From positions 35,023,196 to 35,087,195 of the forward strand of contig CM060075.1 in NCBI GenBank assembly GCA_030533445.1: a stretch of DNA of 64,000 nucleotides. Direction: 5' to 3'. Source of the stretch: Cyprinodon diabolis (lineage: Eukaryota; Chordata; Actinopteri; Cyprinodontiformes; Cyprinodontidae). This document shows positions 1 through 14,300 of the stretch, one piece after another. Below the pieces are notes generated by a model that was given only the letters and a program-made list of their open reading frames with translations, was not told where the DNA came from and did not search any database. Every line of letters begins with the position of its first letter. Position 1 is the stretch's first letter. The position numbers were made by a program, and so were the translations under genes.

Positions 1-2194
1 GGTCAGCCATGAAAAGCCTTTAAACTTGTTGTGTGACATGTTTAGTATAAAAGTGGGGATTAAGCACAGCATGTCTTTAGCAAATCCATGTCATGGTGGT
101 TAAAAATAAAACAAAGCCAGCCTGAATTTGATTAGGTTCTCCTGGGAACATCTGTTCCTGCTGTTTAGTAAATCATGGACGCAAACTTGTGATGATACCG
201 GTATTGAGCTTTGGAGAAAAAAAAATTTTGTTGTTTGGTGTCATGGAATAAATTGACTTATCTGATGCCTCTGTTGATGCACACTGCTGGGTTTCCTTTG
301 ATAAACAACTTTTAACTAATTTGCATATTAAACGATTTTATTTTAGATTTTTATTATATTATACAGATGTCATTGCTTTTTACTTCAGTTCAATATAGTA
401 TTATTTTTTGTATTTCTTTATATTTTATGTTATTTTCGCTTTATTTTGCGTCATGTTGATGTAATTTTTCTGTTATTATGTTTAAAAGTTAGTTAAGAGA
501 GTTTGTTAAACTATTTACAGTCATTGAAAACATATAAGACCACCCTTGTTTTCTTCATTTTCTTCTTCTTTTTAAAGTCTGGCACAACTAAAGTTATATT
601 CGTGTTGAGAAACATGACACTAAAAAAAACAACTCAAGAGTCTAATTTTAGAACTGTAATGTAGATAATTTGAATTGTGTTTTTAAAAATGACGAAGAGA
701 GCTTATGTCAAAGGGTTTTAGTAATTTCCTTTTTTCCTACCTTAGTCATAGGATACACAGGAACCAGTACTTGATGAGTGATGCGTAGCAATCTTTTTTT
801 TTTTTGTTTGTTGCTGTAGAAGTTGTTGGATTTTCTTTGTATAATTGTATTCAATCACACAGATTTTATTTAAAGCTTTTTTTAGGTCATGGCCTAGTAT
901 CTTAATCAGATTAAATGTGAGATTTGACGATGGCTTTTTAGACTCTTCAGCTTACACTTTCAGATATACTGTTTTTGGTCCAAAAGCCAAGAAACCCTTA
1001 CAATTCAAAAGAAGTCATCTAATAGTTTGGAGCTGAATTTCATTTGTTTGAGATATTTCAGCCTATTCCAAGTGATCAGACAGATCATCTTTAAGATTAA
1101 CTTGATCCACAGATCAGACAGTAATCAGGCATATGCGGTGAGGAACGTCAAACCGAAAAAAACTCATAATTATTTGTCATGTAACTATTTTTAACAATTT
1201 TTTAATCTTTTTTTGCCCTGTTTTGATTGGGAAGCATTTATTTGTAAATAACCTTCATTATTTAAGAGGTTTATCTTTGTTTAACATCAGAGTTTTTATG
1301 ATCTCAAAGATTAAAGTGTGAAAGAAGAAATCATTATAGAGGGCAAATGTGGCTCGGTTTTAAGACATTGTGTCTCTTTGGTTTTAAACCTCAGAAATAT
1401 TAAACAAACAGATTTCCGAGTTAATCTCTTTCTTTATTATTCACACACTGTGAATCCTTTCTGTCAATTGAAATCAAACTGCCAGCTGCCCCATGCTCCT
1501 CCATTCTCTTCCATATTTCATGTGATTCATTAAAAGTTGATTTTAGAAACACTTCAGCATCCTAACATTTTTTCTGATCTTCGATTTAGTCCTCCTCAGC
1601 ACTTCTGAACGAAAAGAAAAACCAATGCTGACTTAAACTAGCCAGATGCAAAGTCTCAGCATATTAGTTCACAAATTAAGAAGCTAATAAAAAAATGTAT
1701 GCTGGTTATTGACCTTTTTCTGCAAAGTTTTCATATAGCAACTACATTAATCAAATGAAAATTTCTTTTGGCTGCATTACACAAAGGCCAAACTAATCTC
1801 AGGTCTTAATGATAATGTTGTTAAAAGGAAGAATAAAATAAGAATTCTGTTTTTTTCAACTCAACAACAGATTGTTTTGTTTATTTAGTCAAATCTTTCA
1901 GTCCTATTTGCATGGCTTCAAATACAGAAGCCAAACTAATGCAGATGAAGCTAATGATTTACCTTCCTGGGTCAATTTGTCAGAGAAAATAAAGCAACTA
2001 GCCATATGCACACACACATTCCTTTCTATCTAAATGTTTAACGGAGTAAATTGTAAGACTTGTCCTGTTTATTCTACATGCTCTGAAATCGACGTTTGCA
2101 TTGATGAATGCCATCTGACAAGTGTGTGTGGATGTATGTGTTTGTGTGTTCCTAGAGGCTAATATGTTTCGTTAACACTATGTTTGCACTGCAG
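1..2194 (+). other. 3' end of intron 1 of the fgf11-like gene
   Basis: AT-rich sequence with short homopolymer runs (T at 792-803, A at 220-227). No exon with usable splice sites and FHF-like reading was found, so none of the alternative FHF first exons is visible here. A TG-rich stretch at 2121-2150 precedes the pyrimidine-poor acceptor of exon 2. Confidence 0.6.
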
Positions 2195-2305
2195 AGCCCC
2201 AGCTGAAGGGCATTGTCTCACGGCTCTACTGCAGACACGGATTCTACCTCCAGATGCTGCCGGATGGCACCATGGAAGGCACAAAGGACGAAAGCAGCTC
2301 CTTTT
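2195..2305 (+). CDS. fgf11: fgf11-like exon 2 (111 bp)
   Basis: The acceptor is GCAG ending at 2194 and the donor GTAAG starts at 2306. The first two bases, AG, complete a Glu codon begun in the missing exon 1. The read-through is then [20 protein letters not shown], followed by [23 protein letters not shown] is the hallmark first segment of the FHF core, and HGFYLQ is the first beta hairpin of the trefoil. One base of the next codon is left over (phase 1). The 111-bp length equals the usual FHF exon 2. No other splice-compatible coding segment is visible upstream in the window. Confidence 0.93.
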
Positions 2306-5300
2306 GTAAGTTAAAGAACTACAGTTTACTGATTATTTTGCTGCCAGAGGTGTTTGGTTCAGAGCTTGTCAAGTATTAAACCCTTGGTTCTTCAGGTGAC
2401 AAATTTTCAATTATGTCAATTACAGGAGATACATAAATTATATTTTAATGCACTTTGTGAAAAATAGGCAAATACATGTCAACAGGGGTGATGACCTTTG
2501 CAATGGCTAAGATTGGTGCTTCAATCTGTTTTCTTATGTCTTGGTGATTCCCCAACCATCTCTATGTACTTTTGCACCTCTGGCACTATGGTTTGACCAA
2601 GATGTGGACATTATAGACAGGGGTAGTTAATTTGACTGGTAAAGTTGATTTTATATGAAGCATCACTGGCAGTTGCTTAGAGCAACTCACCTTTTCAAGA
2701 TGAAATGTCATATTAGAACTTATCTTGTATGTTCTATTAACATGATAAATACTGTGACTTAATACAAAAGACAATCCTAACTGAGAGGATAAATAAAGAT
2801 CCGTTCTGATTGTCACTTTCCTTGATATATGTGAACTTGACTTGCAGCTTGTTCTTAAAGCTGCAGTCTGTTACATTGAGAAGAGAGCAGACTTCGACTA
2901 AAAATTTGAAGAAAAACAGGTTTCACGCCACTCCCCCACCCTCTCTGCTACACTCATGCCCCACCTCCAAGCTCCACCCCTCTCACAGCATCTGCGGGGC
3001 TACTGCATGCGACCAGAAGCGTCCAAGCAGCGTACGTGGCAGCTCTTCCATTGACATCTTCTTTTTTGAAGTCTTTACCGTGTAAGCAGTTGTCGACAAG
3101 GGGCAGTAAGGGCAGTTTCTCTTTCGCTGGGGGCTGTCGCTCCGCCATGACTTCCACGCGCGTCCCCCTGACTGCAACAGCCGGGCGGCAGTGGCAGGTT
3201 AAGCGGTGAGAGGGAGGGGGTGGGATTCAGCGTGTTTGAGCTGTGATTGACACTCCATCAGACGCTCCTCTGGCTGTGATTGGTTGTTTTGTCTCGTCCC
3301 AAAAATATTCTTTCCAGATTGAAATACAGGCAGTATGCGGGACCAATTGAAGCAGTTTTTTTCACAGGTTACATATCACATGTACTGCTGTCTGGGCATA
3401 GGGACAGTTTTAGCCAATATGACAAAAAAGTGATTTTTAAAAACTTCAGCTTTAATCCATTCATGTAATGTAAACACAGAAAGCGAACTTGTCATCTGTA
3501 CTGGTTAGATGTGATGTTAGTACAGGAAGAAGCCAATCCAAACTTTTTTTAGATAATGTTGGGAGCATGAATTTGTCCAAAAATATAGAGCCTAAAGGTT
3601 TAGAAACCATTGTCCCAAAAAAATAAATAAATAAATAAAAAATGAAGAAACCATTGTCCAGAAAACCACAATTGATAAAAAAAAAAAAAAAAATGCACAT
3701 GCTAAAAACTGTACCTTCTCCCGTGAGGGAAGGTCTATTAAATGAGAACAAGAGTTTGCACAAGCCCTTTTTTCCTCATGCATGCTGTGCTTAAAAGTTG
3801 CTTTTCTCATAGCTTATACAAGCTTACTGTGTCCGAACATTTGCCCTTACCCCTTAATCCCTCAATCACTATATAGAGTGGGGACTATATAGTGAACTCA
3901 GTTAACTGACTATTCGGGCAAATGATCACTACTTTTTGCACCCCATTGGTCGCGTCACTAAGGGTCCACCTGCGATGTCTTTATTAGTCGCAGGTGTCTG
4001 GTAGCGACAGCCTATGGTGACGGGGGGGCGCTTTGACAGCAAATCCCGTAATGCTTTGCGAGAAGAGCTCTCCGTAAAAAGCATTCTGGGAAATATTTGC
4101 TTCATCTGATGCCTTTCTTTTGTTTTCATACACTACTTAGACACGTTTTCTCTTATGACCCTCAGCCATTTTCAAAGAAACAGCAGTGAAAAAGGTGAGG
4201 TTCAATGACTTTCTGAAACTGCAGCTCACCACAGATACAGTATACGCCGGAAAGTGCGCATGCACAGAAAAAGATAGCAAACCTCGGACGAGCAAGTAAG
4301 ACGGCCTTACGTAAACATATCACCAGAATGATTGACAATTAGGAGGACCAGTTATTTAGATGATCCACTTGGAAAAAGAACATCCTTCAATATACCTTTA
4401 AGTTTAAAATTCTTCAGGTACCAAACTCACATATAGATGGCTTTCTCAATGAGCACAGGCATCCATTGTCCCGCTCTGAGAATTTAAGTGTTCCACCACC
4501 TTTGTGGCTGTTTTGCTTTCCCTTTGAAATCACTTTGGGATTTGTTATGATAGTTGATGATGGTAGAATATTTTGCAGAAAGGAAATATAATGTCTTGCC
4601 TGTCTGTTCTGATGGTATCCCTTTAGAATTCCCAGAGCCACTGAGAGCAACTCCTCCTTTGAAAATAGTTGCTGAAGATGCTTATATGCCTAGATAATAG
4701 ATATATGTCTATGTAAACATGAGCGATTTGAGGACCTGAAATCAGAGCTTTCTTGTGGCAATGCCGGAGTGTTAACAGCTTCACCAACAGACTACAGAAA
4801 AGAATATTAAAAATCTCAAAAGGTATAAACGACCAAATATGCTGTCTAATTTAGGAATTTATCACCAGTCCCCAAGAACTGTACATATGGAAATTGTGGT
4901 TCTTGTCATAGTTGTCCTTGGTGGCCTTGTGAGTCTTTAGGGGATGGGTGGTTATTATATGAAGTGTATTTGTGATTGTAGTCATGGTTAGCTCTTGTGT
5001 GCTTGTTGTAGTTAGCTTTGTTGTACTCACTGTAGAGCAGGGGTATTCAACTCCAGTCTTCCAAGGCCACAGTGCTACAACTTTTATTTTTTCAACACAC
5101 TTGATTCAGGTTATTGCAGTTCAGCAAAAGCTTGTTTACCAGTCAACAGTGAAAATCAACTATGCTAAAGCAGGGAACATCTAAAGGATGCAGGAAACTC
5201 ACTAGATTTAAAGGATTTAAGTTTAATCGTCCTGATATAGGGTTTTTTTGTTGTTCGAATGATAAATGTAGGTGGCATCTAGATAAGCATTTTTAAATTT

Positions 5301-8300
5301 TTTGGGATATTGAAGTTAGCAGGGGCAGCAGTTTCGGGTAAATTAATCTTTATTAACAGTTTAGTAAATATACTCTGTAAAGAAGGTTGCAAAGAGGCAA
5401 CTATTATTCAAGACACACATAAAGAATGAACAGATTTCTCAGGAAGCAAATCAAGAAAATATTGGATGCACATTCTATACCATAATGAGTTGCCATTTCC
5501 CAAAATAGAGATTATAATAGATATAATTTAATCACTGTTAAGAACACTACCCTTAATCCATTAGGCCCTGCGAATACCAGATGTCATTAATAGTTTTTAG
5601 GCTACTTCTGGTTTTCAGCGTCTGTCCAAAGTTTTGAAAATTAAAGCTTTTCGCTTTTCAACCTTTTAAATGTCTTTCAACCAATTTTTACTCGGTGGAT
5701 ATAATCTATTCTTTGAGGCGTATAAGCTAAATGATTAGCATTGCATAAAATTTGTAGAATGAAATATCAGTGATATTACTTTTTATTTTTCCATCTTCGT
5801 TACTTACACAAACACCATATCGCTCTTCAGCCTTCTTTGGGTCATCTCCTCTATGATAACTGACTAAAATCAACGTATTCCAGACTCCAGGAATCCCTCC
5901 AGCCCTCCCTGAGAGATCAATATTATATTATACAATATCCCTTATGTGGCAACACAGCAGATTTTTTTTGTCAAAACAACAGTTTAAGCAGAAAACATCA
6001 AGTCGGCACAATTTCAGATTTACTACCTACAGCAAAGAGTGAAAACATCACAGTTTGACTCTGTGTGAAGCTTATATTTCAGCCTTTTCATTAAAATGTC
6101 AGAATGTGGCAGCTGAAGTGTTACCAAGCTGGATCTAACTCTGAAGCCTTCCCAAGGCATTTGTCCTGAAGTTGGGCAATGTCTTTATTCAGCTTTTGAC
6201 AAGTAAGACAAGCACAACTGTCAAATAACGACCTAGGTTGAAGAAAGTACTGAATCTGTGGGAAAACCGGCGTGAAAAAGAATGCACGTGTTGAAGTAGA
6301 CATGTGAATTTGGTCGTACAGGTCCAGTAAGCTCAGCTGCCGCCGATTATTCCAACTCTTATGTAACAGCACACCTACGCCTGGGAAAAACACCGCACCG
6401 CGGCTGAACTTTAAACAGTCTCATGTCCAATCTGAAATATTCATCACTTAATACCGCAGGGCACATCCGAAGGCGAGCGGAGCTCATTTCCCAGACAGGT
6501 GTAAAGATTGTTGTTGTGTAACCGCATTTCCCTTCTCATATGGCAGAGCGTCGAACATCAGTCAGCTGAGGTCACCCCCGCATTTGTGTGTTTGCGTGGG
6601 TCCGACTTTACCGGCTGATTTTATAACAGCTGTAACTCAGTCAGAGTCTGGATGAGATGGAAAACAGTCCGTCTCTCTTTTTTGCATTCACAACGCAAAG
6701 CACGAAAATTGTTCCCTTCCTGCATGAGTTGGATTATTTAGTTTCTCACATCATTGGAAACTGGTATCAATCAGCAGCACAATCATCTACCTGACTGCAC
6801 TGAACATTAAAAGAGGGGGGAAATTGCTGTGTGAGCATGTTCTGCTGCACTGAGTGGGATATGCATGAAACAGACTGTGGAGACGTTTCCTGTGAAGTAT
6901 TACTTTGAACCAGACAGCCCTCTGTTTCAGCTCCAGCTGACATCCTGCCTCTTGTATCTCAATCTTCTTTTAAATATCTGCAGCTATCATATCTTGGTGG
7001 GGAGCCTTGGAACTGTATTGTACCTGTCGGATACTGTAGTTTGATTTCCAGCAGCTTTTTAAAATGTTTTGCTTTTTAACTGTCTTAAGTCTGGATAATT
7101 TGTACCATAATTGGGCTGTACTTCATGGCATAGCTTTTCCCCCTAATTAACTTGGAGATCTTCCAATTATACCATTTTCCCAGTCTCTTTGTTATTGATG
7201 AAGCATAGGGGCTTCATCAATAACTGTCTGTTATTTAACCTCCTGGATCTTGGAGCAATTTTTTGGGCTGCCAATCACTCTTGGAAAGTTCAACTACGGT
7301 TCATTCTTATCTACATTGTCAAATCTAGGGTCTCGCTGTGGTTTGCTGGAGGCGCAAAGCCATAGAAATGTCTTAATAACTCTTTGCCAAATATAAATGG
7401 CTTATTTTATTACCTGTACTTAAATTCCTTTGGCTTAGTACATGATGATGCTTTCATGATGATGTCAGATATGTTATATTTACATTCAAGTGAAACATGG
7501 TTGTTTTTATGTTTGTTTTTAGTTGCTCTTAAACTATATACAAACTACTTCTTGTTGGGGATATGGTTTTATGAAAAAATTACCTGCTTCATTTTGAAAT
7601 ATGTCAGCCATACCAGCTCTTGTCTGGGAATAAGGTTAAGGTAATTAAGGTAAAACTTAAAGTTCAAAAAGGAACTGTCAAAGTACCTTCTTTACAAATA
7701 AAAAGGAGAACTCTTTCTCTTCTTTTCTCACCTCATTTTTCTCCCTGCTCTATTACATAACAGTGTAGGAGCAAAGAGAGAGAAGGAAGAGGACATTTGC
7801 AGATGCTCTGACCTCCCTACAGAGGGGGGAGACACAGTGATTGAGGAGCCATCAGCTTCATGCCTGCTGCTGCATCTCCTCCGTCTTTTACTCTCTGTCA
7901 TCCTCAAATTTTTTTGGTTTTTACATTTCGCTCTCTTTTCCTCTGGCAACCTGCCTTGTCTCGTTGGCTTTCTTTTCTTCAGCAGGTTGCCTTTCTTCCT
8001 TTCTTCCCTCCTCTCTGATCCTCTTGCTCTTTTGTTTCCTTCCCCGTCTCGAGTTGTGCTTTAACACGAAGCCACTTTCAGCTTTGTGACAACTATCACC
8101 TAGTTAGGGAAGCCCTGGGGGAACATCCGTGAAAAAAAGTGATAAAACAAAAGCAGGACCGTACAAAAGCATCTCCCATCTCTTTTTGTTTCATTAGATC
8201 CCTGCAGGGCTTTAAGTTCCTTCCTTTTTTTCTCCTCACCTACTGGTTCTCTTTGGTCCAGATAACCGAGGTTTAGACTGCAACATTAAAACTGTGTTTC

Positions 8301-11300
8301 AAGAGAAAAATGGAGAAGAAGAAGAATAAATCAGTGCTCTTTGTGGACGTTTTCTGTTTTTACTTTCAGGTTGTGGCTACACTTAGGGTATTTATGGATA
8401 ATTTTCTATTTAATTACTTTTTTCAATTGCATCAACTACTTATTGCCGTACTTAGCTGAAAAGGAAGTTCTGCTATCAAATGTTTTTTTTTTTTTTTTTT
8501 ATGAACTTAAATTCATTGTTACTGCACCAGATGGGAAATTGCAGAAAATTTACATAGGGTTAAAGTCAGGTCCTGCAGGACCAGTGCTGTGTAGACATTT
8601 TTATTTCAGATAGCAGGCTTACTTTTTATATCTTAAGGTGATGTTTCATGAGGTTAGCTGAAGGTTTTTCAATATTTTCTTGTCAGGAAGGTTTGTCCAG
8701 ACCTTGTATTTGAACAGAATGTTGTTAAAAACTTGCTTTTAAAGAAGTGGACTTGTGAAAAAAAAAAAATAAAAAAATGGAGGAGTATCGAACCTTTACA
8801 GCACAAAAAACAAAAATCATTTAATTTTTAAGCAAGATAAATTTTTGAGAGGTTTATAAATTCACAAACTCCCTCAGATGCATTGGCATTGATACAGAAA
8901 CATTTTTAACCAATGAAATGCAGCAATATGTCTGATGTAAACCAGAGGTGGAAGGCTGTAACAAAGAAGCATGGCTGCACCAGTTTTAGCTGGAATATAC
9001 TCCATTACTTTTTGAAAAATTAGCAAATGAAGGCTATTTTTGCCTTTGTGGATGGAAAAGACGTTTCAGATTTCCCCCGACCAAATTTAGTAAGAGTTTG
9101 ATTTACCAGTTAACTTCATTAGTTGTGAAACGAATCAAGCTCCTGCTGCTGCTGTGATTGGCTAAAGTCGCAAAACATGGGAGGCAGGTAGGTCCCTCCC
9201 TTTTGTGAACATTTTCTATATAAAATCTGACTCAGAACCTGTTGGATTTAGGAACATCCAGTTGACCAACTGCTGACATGTCAAACTCAAGTCTCACGAA
9301 ACAAATCCTACCTTTGATATAGAACTAGCATATGGCTCGATTGCTTATATTGTCTATGAGGCAAATGCAGTTCATATCCCATAAAGCACTTCAACACCTA
9401 CTAACAGCTCATGACAATAGCATTTAAAGGAGCATTTTGTGGGAGAGTTGGGTTAGTGAGGAAACTTGTAGGACAGTTCAAAGATTTTTTGTTCCCAAGT
9501 GCACATTTTGATGGCAAACCAAGCACTTGATTCCACAGGGCACTTTGCTATTTTAGAAGCATTAAATAATACACATAACGTACAGCAGTACTGTGTTCCA
9601 CCCAATTTTGACATGAAGAGAACCTGCAAATCTCCAGATAGAGTTTATAGGACTGCAATATTATGACACAATAGAAGCACAGTATGACTGTTTGGTAGGA
9701 CAGACTTGTGCACGGAAGAAGCCCAAAGAGGAACAATTAAAGGAATAATCAAAGTTCTACCATGCTCAAAACTTAAACGTAAGGATCCGTTGTAAGACCC
9801 CTGCTTTTTTTGTGTGTGTTGGTTTATTTTTTATGTACAGCACGTTGGAAACATTTTTGCTGTTAAATGTGCTATATAAATAAAGACGACTGGATTGGAT
9901 TAATGAACATCCTGCTGAGAGACGATACCATGGTTTACATCAGGAGCTAGGAAAAAAAGCACTATTTTATTTCTGTTAGTAACCAAACCAGCCTACCCAT
10001 TTTATTTATCTTATACATCTACTATATAGTTATAATATCACTCTGAATAAGAGGCAAGGAAGGAAAAATGCCCTCAGAAGCATGAAAAGAAGATTCCTCT
10101 GTCTGCAAACACCAGCCCTTTAGATGGAAAATAAAGCTAATACTTTGCCATGTGAAGGAGAAAAAGAAAGAAAACAATCATAATATCAAGTTAGGAAACC
10201 AGGCAAACACAAGGAAGTAATAAAGAGATAGGCAGGCGAGGCTGCAGGGCAAAAGTGGGACAAAGATGAATGAATTTTAATGAAAAGATACTGGTTTCAA
10301 CAGACAGACAAAATGACAAAGGGGGAGAAAAATATAACAGCATACATACAAAATGCTACTTAATGACTTAGGAAATAGGCTGTTATTTCACACAAATGGT
10401 GACAAAAAGATGGAAGAGACAGACAGACAAGTAAAGCTTTAGAATGATCAGTTAGGAAGAGGACAGTCTGTGGGGTGTCATGGTTTTGGTTCTGTTTAAG
10501 TTTTCTTTTTGAGTTTTCATTGGTTTTACTTCCATTTTGTGTTAATTTACAGTAGTTGTTTTTGGTTGTCTTATGTATTTCTTGTTTACCCTCTGTTTCC
10601 CTCTTGTGTCAGTCTTCTCCCTTTTTTATTCTTTTTCCACACCTGCTCCCAATCTGCTGATTGGCCAGTCATTGTTCACTTAGGCTACGTTCACACTGCC
10701 GTCTGAACAACACAGATCCGATTTTTTCCAATCCGACCCAGGCAACTTGGCTACGTGGTCCTGAATCCGATACGAATCAGATCTTTTCAAATGCGACCTG
10801 TGTGTGAACGGGCAGGTCGGATTCATCTGACCTGAACACCATTAATACCCGACAAAGGTCATTATTATGCGTCTTGCTACGTAGAAGCAGCAAAAAAACA
10901 AAAAACATGGCAGATGATGAAGCGGAGAGCAGTATTTATGTTTAACCATATTGAAAAGATTGTGTTTTTATGGTTTGAAAAGACCGCTAGATGTGCACTG
11001 GCACTACCATCCATGTTTACTTCCGGAAAAAAGAGCACAGCGGCCTGTGACGTCATCGCGTTCTCTACTGCGGATGCGGGACACTAGCGTTGTATGACTG
11101 CAGTTCACACAGGAGATCACATACAAGTCGCATATATTTGGAAACATGAACGGCAAAGTAAAAAAATCTGAATTGAGCATCAAGGCCTGCAGTGTGCACG
11201 TAGCCCTATACACACCTCTTTCTCTGCCTGGTTCCTCATCATTTCTTCTACTCCTCATGTGTTTTCCCTTATGTGTCATGGATTTTAGTTTTTCTGTATT

Positions 11301-14300
11301 TTGTTTGTGCATTTTTGCTTCTGTTGACATCATTTGGACATTAAACTTGGAAAAAAAAACCTCAGCTTTTAGCTCTGCATTTGGGTCCTTCCAACCTCCA
11401 CAGAGTAAAGACAAAAAAAAAACAAAAACTGCTGTTTAGATTGACTTTAGAGTCAAAGAGCACCACAGAAATCAAAGGTCAGCCACAGGTCAATAGTTTA
11501 AGCTGGTATTTTGCACAGAAATAAGGAAACATAGCTTCTTCCAATCCCCATTTAACTTTTTTTCTTATTAATTCAGGCATCATTTTAATGACGGCTCTCT
11601 GGTAAAGACCTAACTAAAATTTCTCACTGTTGGGATCCTGAGGCTTGCCCACCAGAGGGCGCCGAGGATCCTCTTCTGTTATATGTTTTCTGTTAAGGAC
11701 TGGGGTTACTGTTGGGATCTGGATATCTACCATCTGTCTCCAGCAAAGAGCGCTGTGGGTCTCCTGGGCTGGAGCCTCCAGCACACCTGAAACTCATCAA
11801 CTCATCAGGAGACCTTCCTACATAAGCAGCACTCAGACCTTCCTTCGATGCCGGAGTGTTGACCAAGTTTGGTTAGCAAAACCTAAGCCTCTGTTAATCT
11901 AGTGAATCACAGTAGACTCTAGAGAGGAACTGGATTCTAACCTGCCTCTGTCTTCTTTACTCACAGAAAGCCTGACTGAAGTCAGAAGCTCTGGATGAGC
12001 TTTACCTGGAAACCTGGCTGCCTGCCCAAGGAAGCCAAACCTGAAGATCTCAGTCTGGATTCATCCTTCAGCTCTCAGAGAAGAGCTAGGAAGCTAAACC
12101 TGAAGATCTCAGTCTGGATTCCTCCTTCAGCTCTCAGGGAAGAGCTAGGAAGCCAAACCTGAAGATCTCAGTCTGGATTCCTCCCTCAGCTCTCAGGGAA
12201 GAGCTAGGAAGCTAAACCTGAAGATCTCAGTCTGGATTCCTCCTTCAGCTCTCAGGGAAGAGCTAGGAAGCCAAACCTGAAGATCTCAGTCTGGATTCCT
12301 CCTTCAGCTCTCAGGGAAGAGCTAGGAAGCTAAACCTGAAGATCTCAGTCTTGATTCCTCCTTAAGCTCTCAGGGAAGAGCTAGGAAGCTAAACCTGAAG
12401 ATCTCAGTCTGGATTCCTCCTTCAGCTCTCAGGGAAGAGCTAGGAAGCTAAACCTGAAGATCTCAGTCTGGATTCCTCCTTCAGCTCTCAGGGAAGAGCT
12501 AGGAAGCCAAACCTGAAGATCTCAGTCTGGATTCCTCCTTCAGCTCTCAGGGAAGAACTAGGAAGCTAAACCTGAAGATCTCAGTCTTGATTCCTCCTAT
12601 AGCTCTCAGGGAAGAGCTAGGAAGCTAAACCTGAAGATCTCAGTCTGGATTCCTCCTTCAGCTCTCAGGGGAGAGCTAGGAAGCTAAATCTGAAGATCTC
12701 AGTCTTGATTCCTCCTATAGCTCTCAGGGAAGAGCTAGGAAGCTAAACCTGAAGATCTCAGTCTGGATTCCTCCTTCAGCTCTCAGGGGAGAGCCAGGAA
12801 GCTAAACCTGAAGATCTCAGTCTGGATTCCTCCTTCAGCTCTCAGGGGAGAGCTAGGAAGCTAAACCTGAAGATCTCAGTCTGGATTCCTCCTTCAGCTC
12901 TCAGGGGAGAGCTAGGAAGGTAAACCTGAAGATCTCAGTCTGGATTCCTCCTTCAGCTCTCAGGGGAGAGCCAGGAAGCTAAACCTGAAGATCTCAGTCT
13001 GGATTCCTCCTTCAGCTCTCAGGGGAGAGCTAGGAAGCTAAACCTGAAGATCTCAGTCTGGATTCCTCCTTCAGCTCTCAGGGGAGAGCTAGGAAGCTAA
13101 ACCTGAAGATCTCAGTCTGGATTCCTCCTTCAGCTCTCAGGGAAGAACTAGGAAGCTAAACCTGAAGATCTCAGTCTTGATTCCTCCTATAGCTCTCAGG
13201 GAAGAGCTAGGAAGCTAAACCTGAAGATCTCAGTCTGGATTCCTCCTTCAGCTCTCAGGGGAGAGCTAGGAAGGTAAACCTGAAGATCTCAGTCTGGATT
13301 CCTCCTTCAGCTCTCAGGGGAGAGCCAGGAAGCTAAACCTGAAGATCTCAGTCTGGATTCCTCCTTCAGCTCTCAGGGGAGAGCTAGGAAGCTAAACCTG
13401 AAGATCTCAGTCTGGATTCCTCCTTCAGCTCTCAGGGGAGAGCTAGGAAGGTAAACCTGAAGATCTCAGTCTGGATTCCTCCTTCAGCTCTCAGGGGAGA
13501 GCCAGGAAGCTTAACCTGAAGATCTCAGTCTGGATTCCTCCTTCAGCTCTCAGGGGAGAGCTAGGAAGCTTAACCTGAAGATCTCAGTCTGGATTCCTCC
13601 TTCAGCTCTCCTGGGAGAGCTAGGAAGCGAAACCTGAAGATCTCAGTCTGGATTCCTCCTTCAGCTCTCAGGGGAGAGCTAGGAAGCTAAACCTGAAGAT
13701 CTCAGTCTGGATTCCTCCTTCAGCTCTCAGGGAAGAACTAGGAAGCTAAACCTGAAGATCTCAGTCTGGATTCTTCCTTCAGCTCTCAGGGGAGAGCTAG
13801 GAAGGTAAACCTGAAGATCTCAGTCTGGATTCCTCTTTCAGCTCTCAGGGGAGAGCCAGGAAGCTAAACCTGAAGATCTCAGTCTGGATTCCTCCTTCAG
13901 CTCTCAGGGGAGAGCTAGGAAGCTAAACCTGAAGATCTCAGTCTGGATTCCTCCTTCAGCTCTCAAGGAAGAGCTAGGAAGCTAAACCTGAAGATCTCAG
14001 TCTGGATTCCTCCTTCAGCTCTCAGGGGAGAGCTAGGAAGCTAAACCTGAAGATCTCAGTCTTGATTCCTCCTTCAGCTCTCAGGGAAGAGCTAGGAAGC
14101 TAAACCTGAAGATCTCAGTCTGGATTCCTCCTTCAGCTCTCAGGGAAGAGCTAGGAAGCCAAACCTGAAGATCTCAGTCTGGATTCCTCCTTCAGCTCTC
14201 AGGGAAGAGCTAGGAAGCTAAACCTGAAGATCTCAGTCTTGATTCCTCCTATAGCTCTCAGGGAAGAGCTAGGAAGCTAAACCTGAAGATCTCAGTCTGG

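Noticed and set aside
845..1036. 63-codon open frame in intron 1 as a possible alternative FHF first exon.
   Set aside because: No donor joins it in the required phase to exon 2, and there is no similarity to known FHF N-termini (no basic RQKR-type segment).
11004..11414. 136-codon minus-strand ORF.
   Set aside because: It spans the right end of the 10681-11208 MITE and its flank; no domain recognised.
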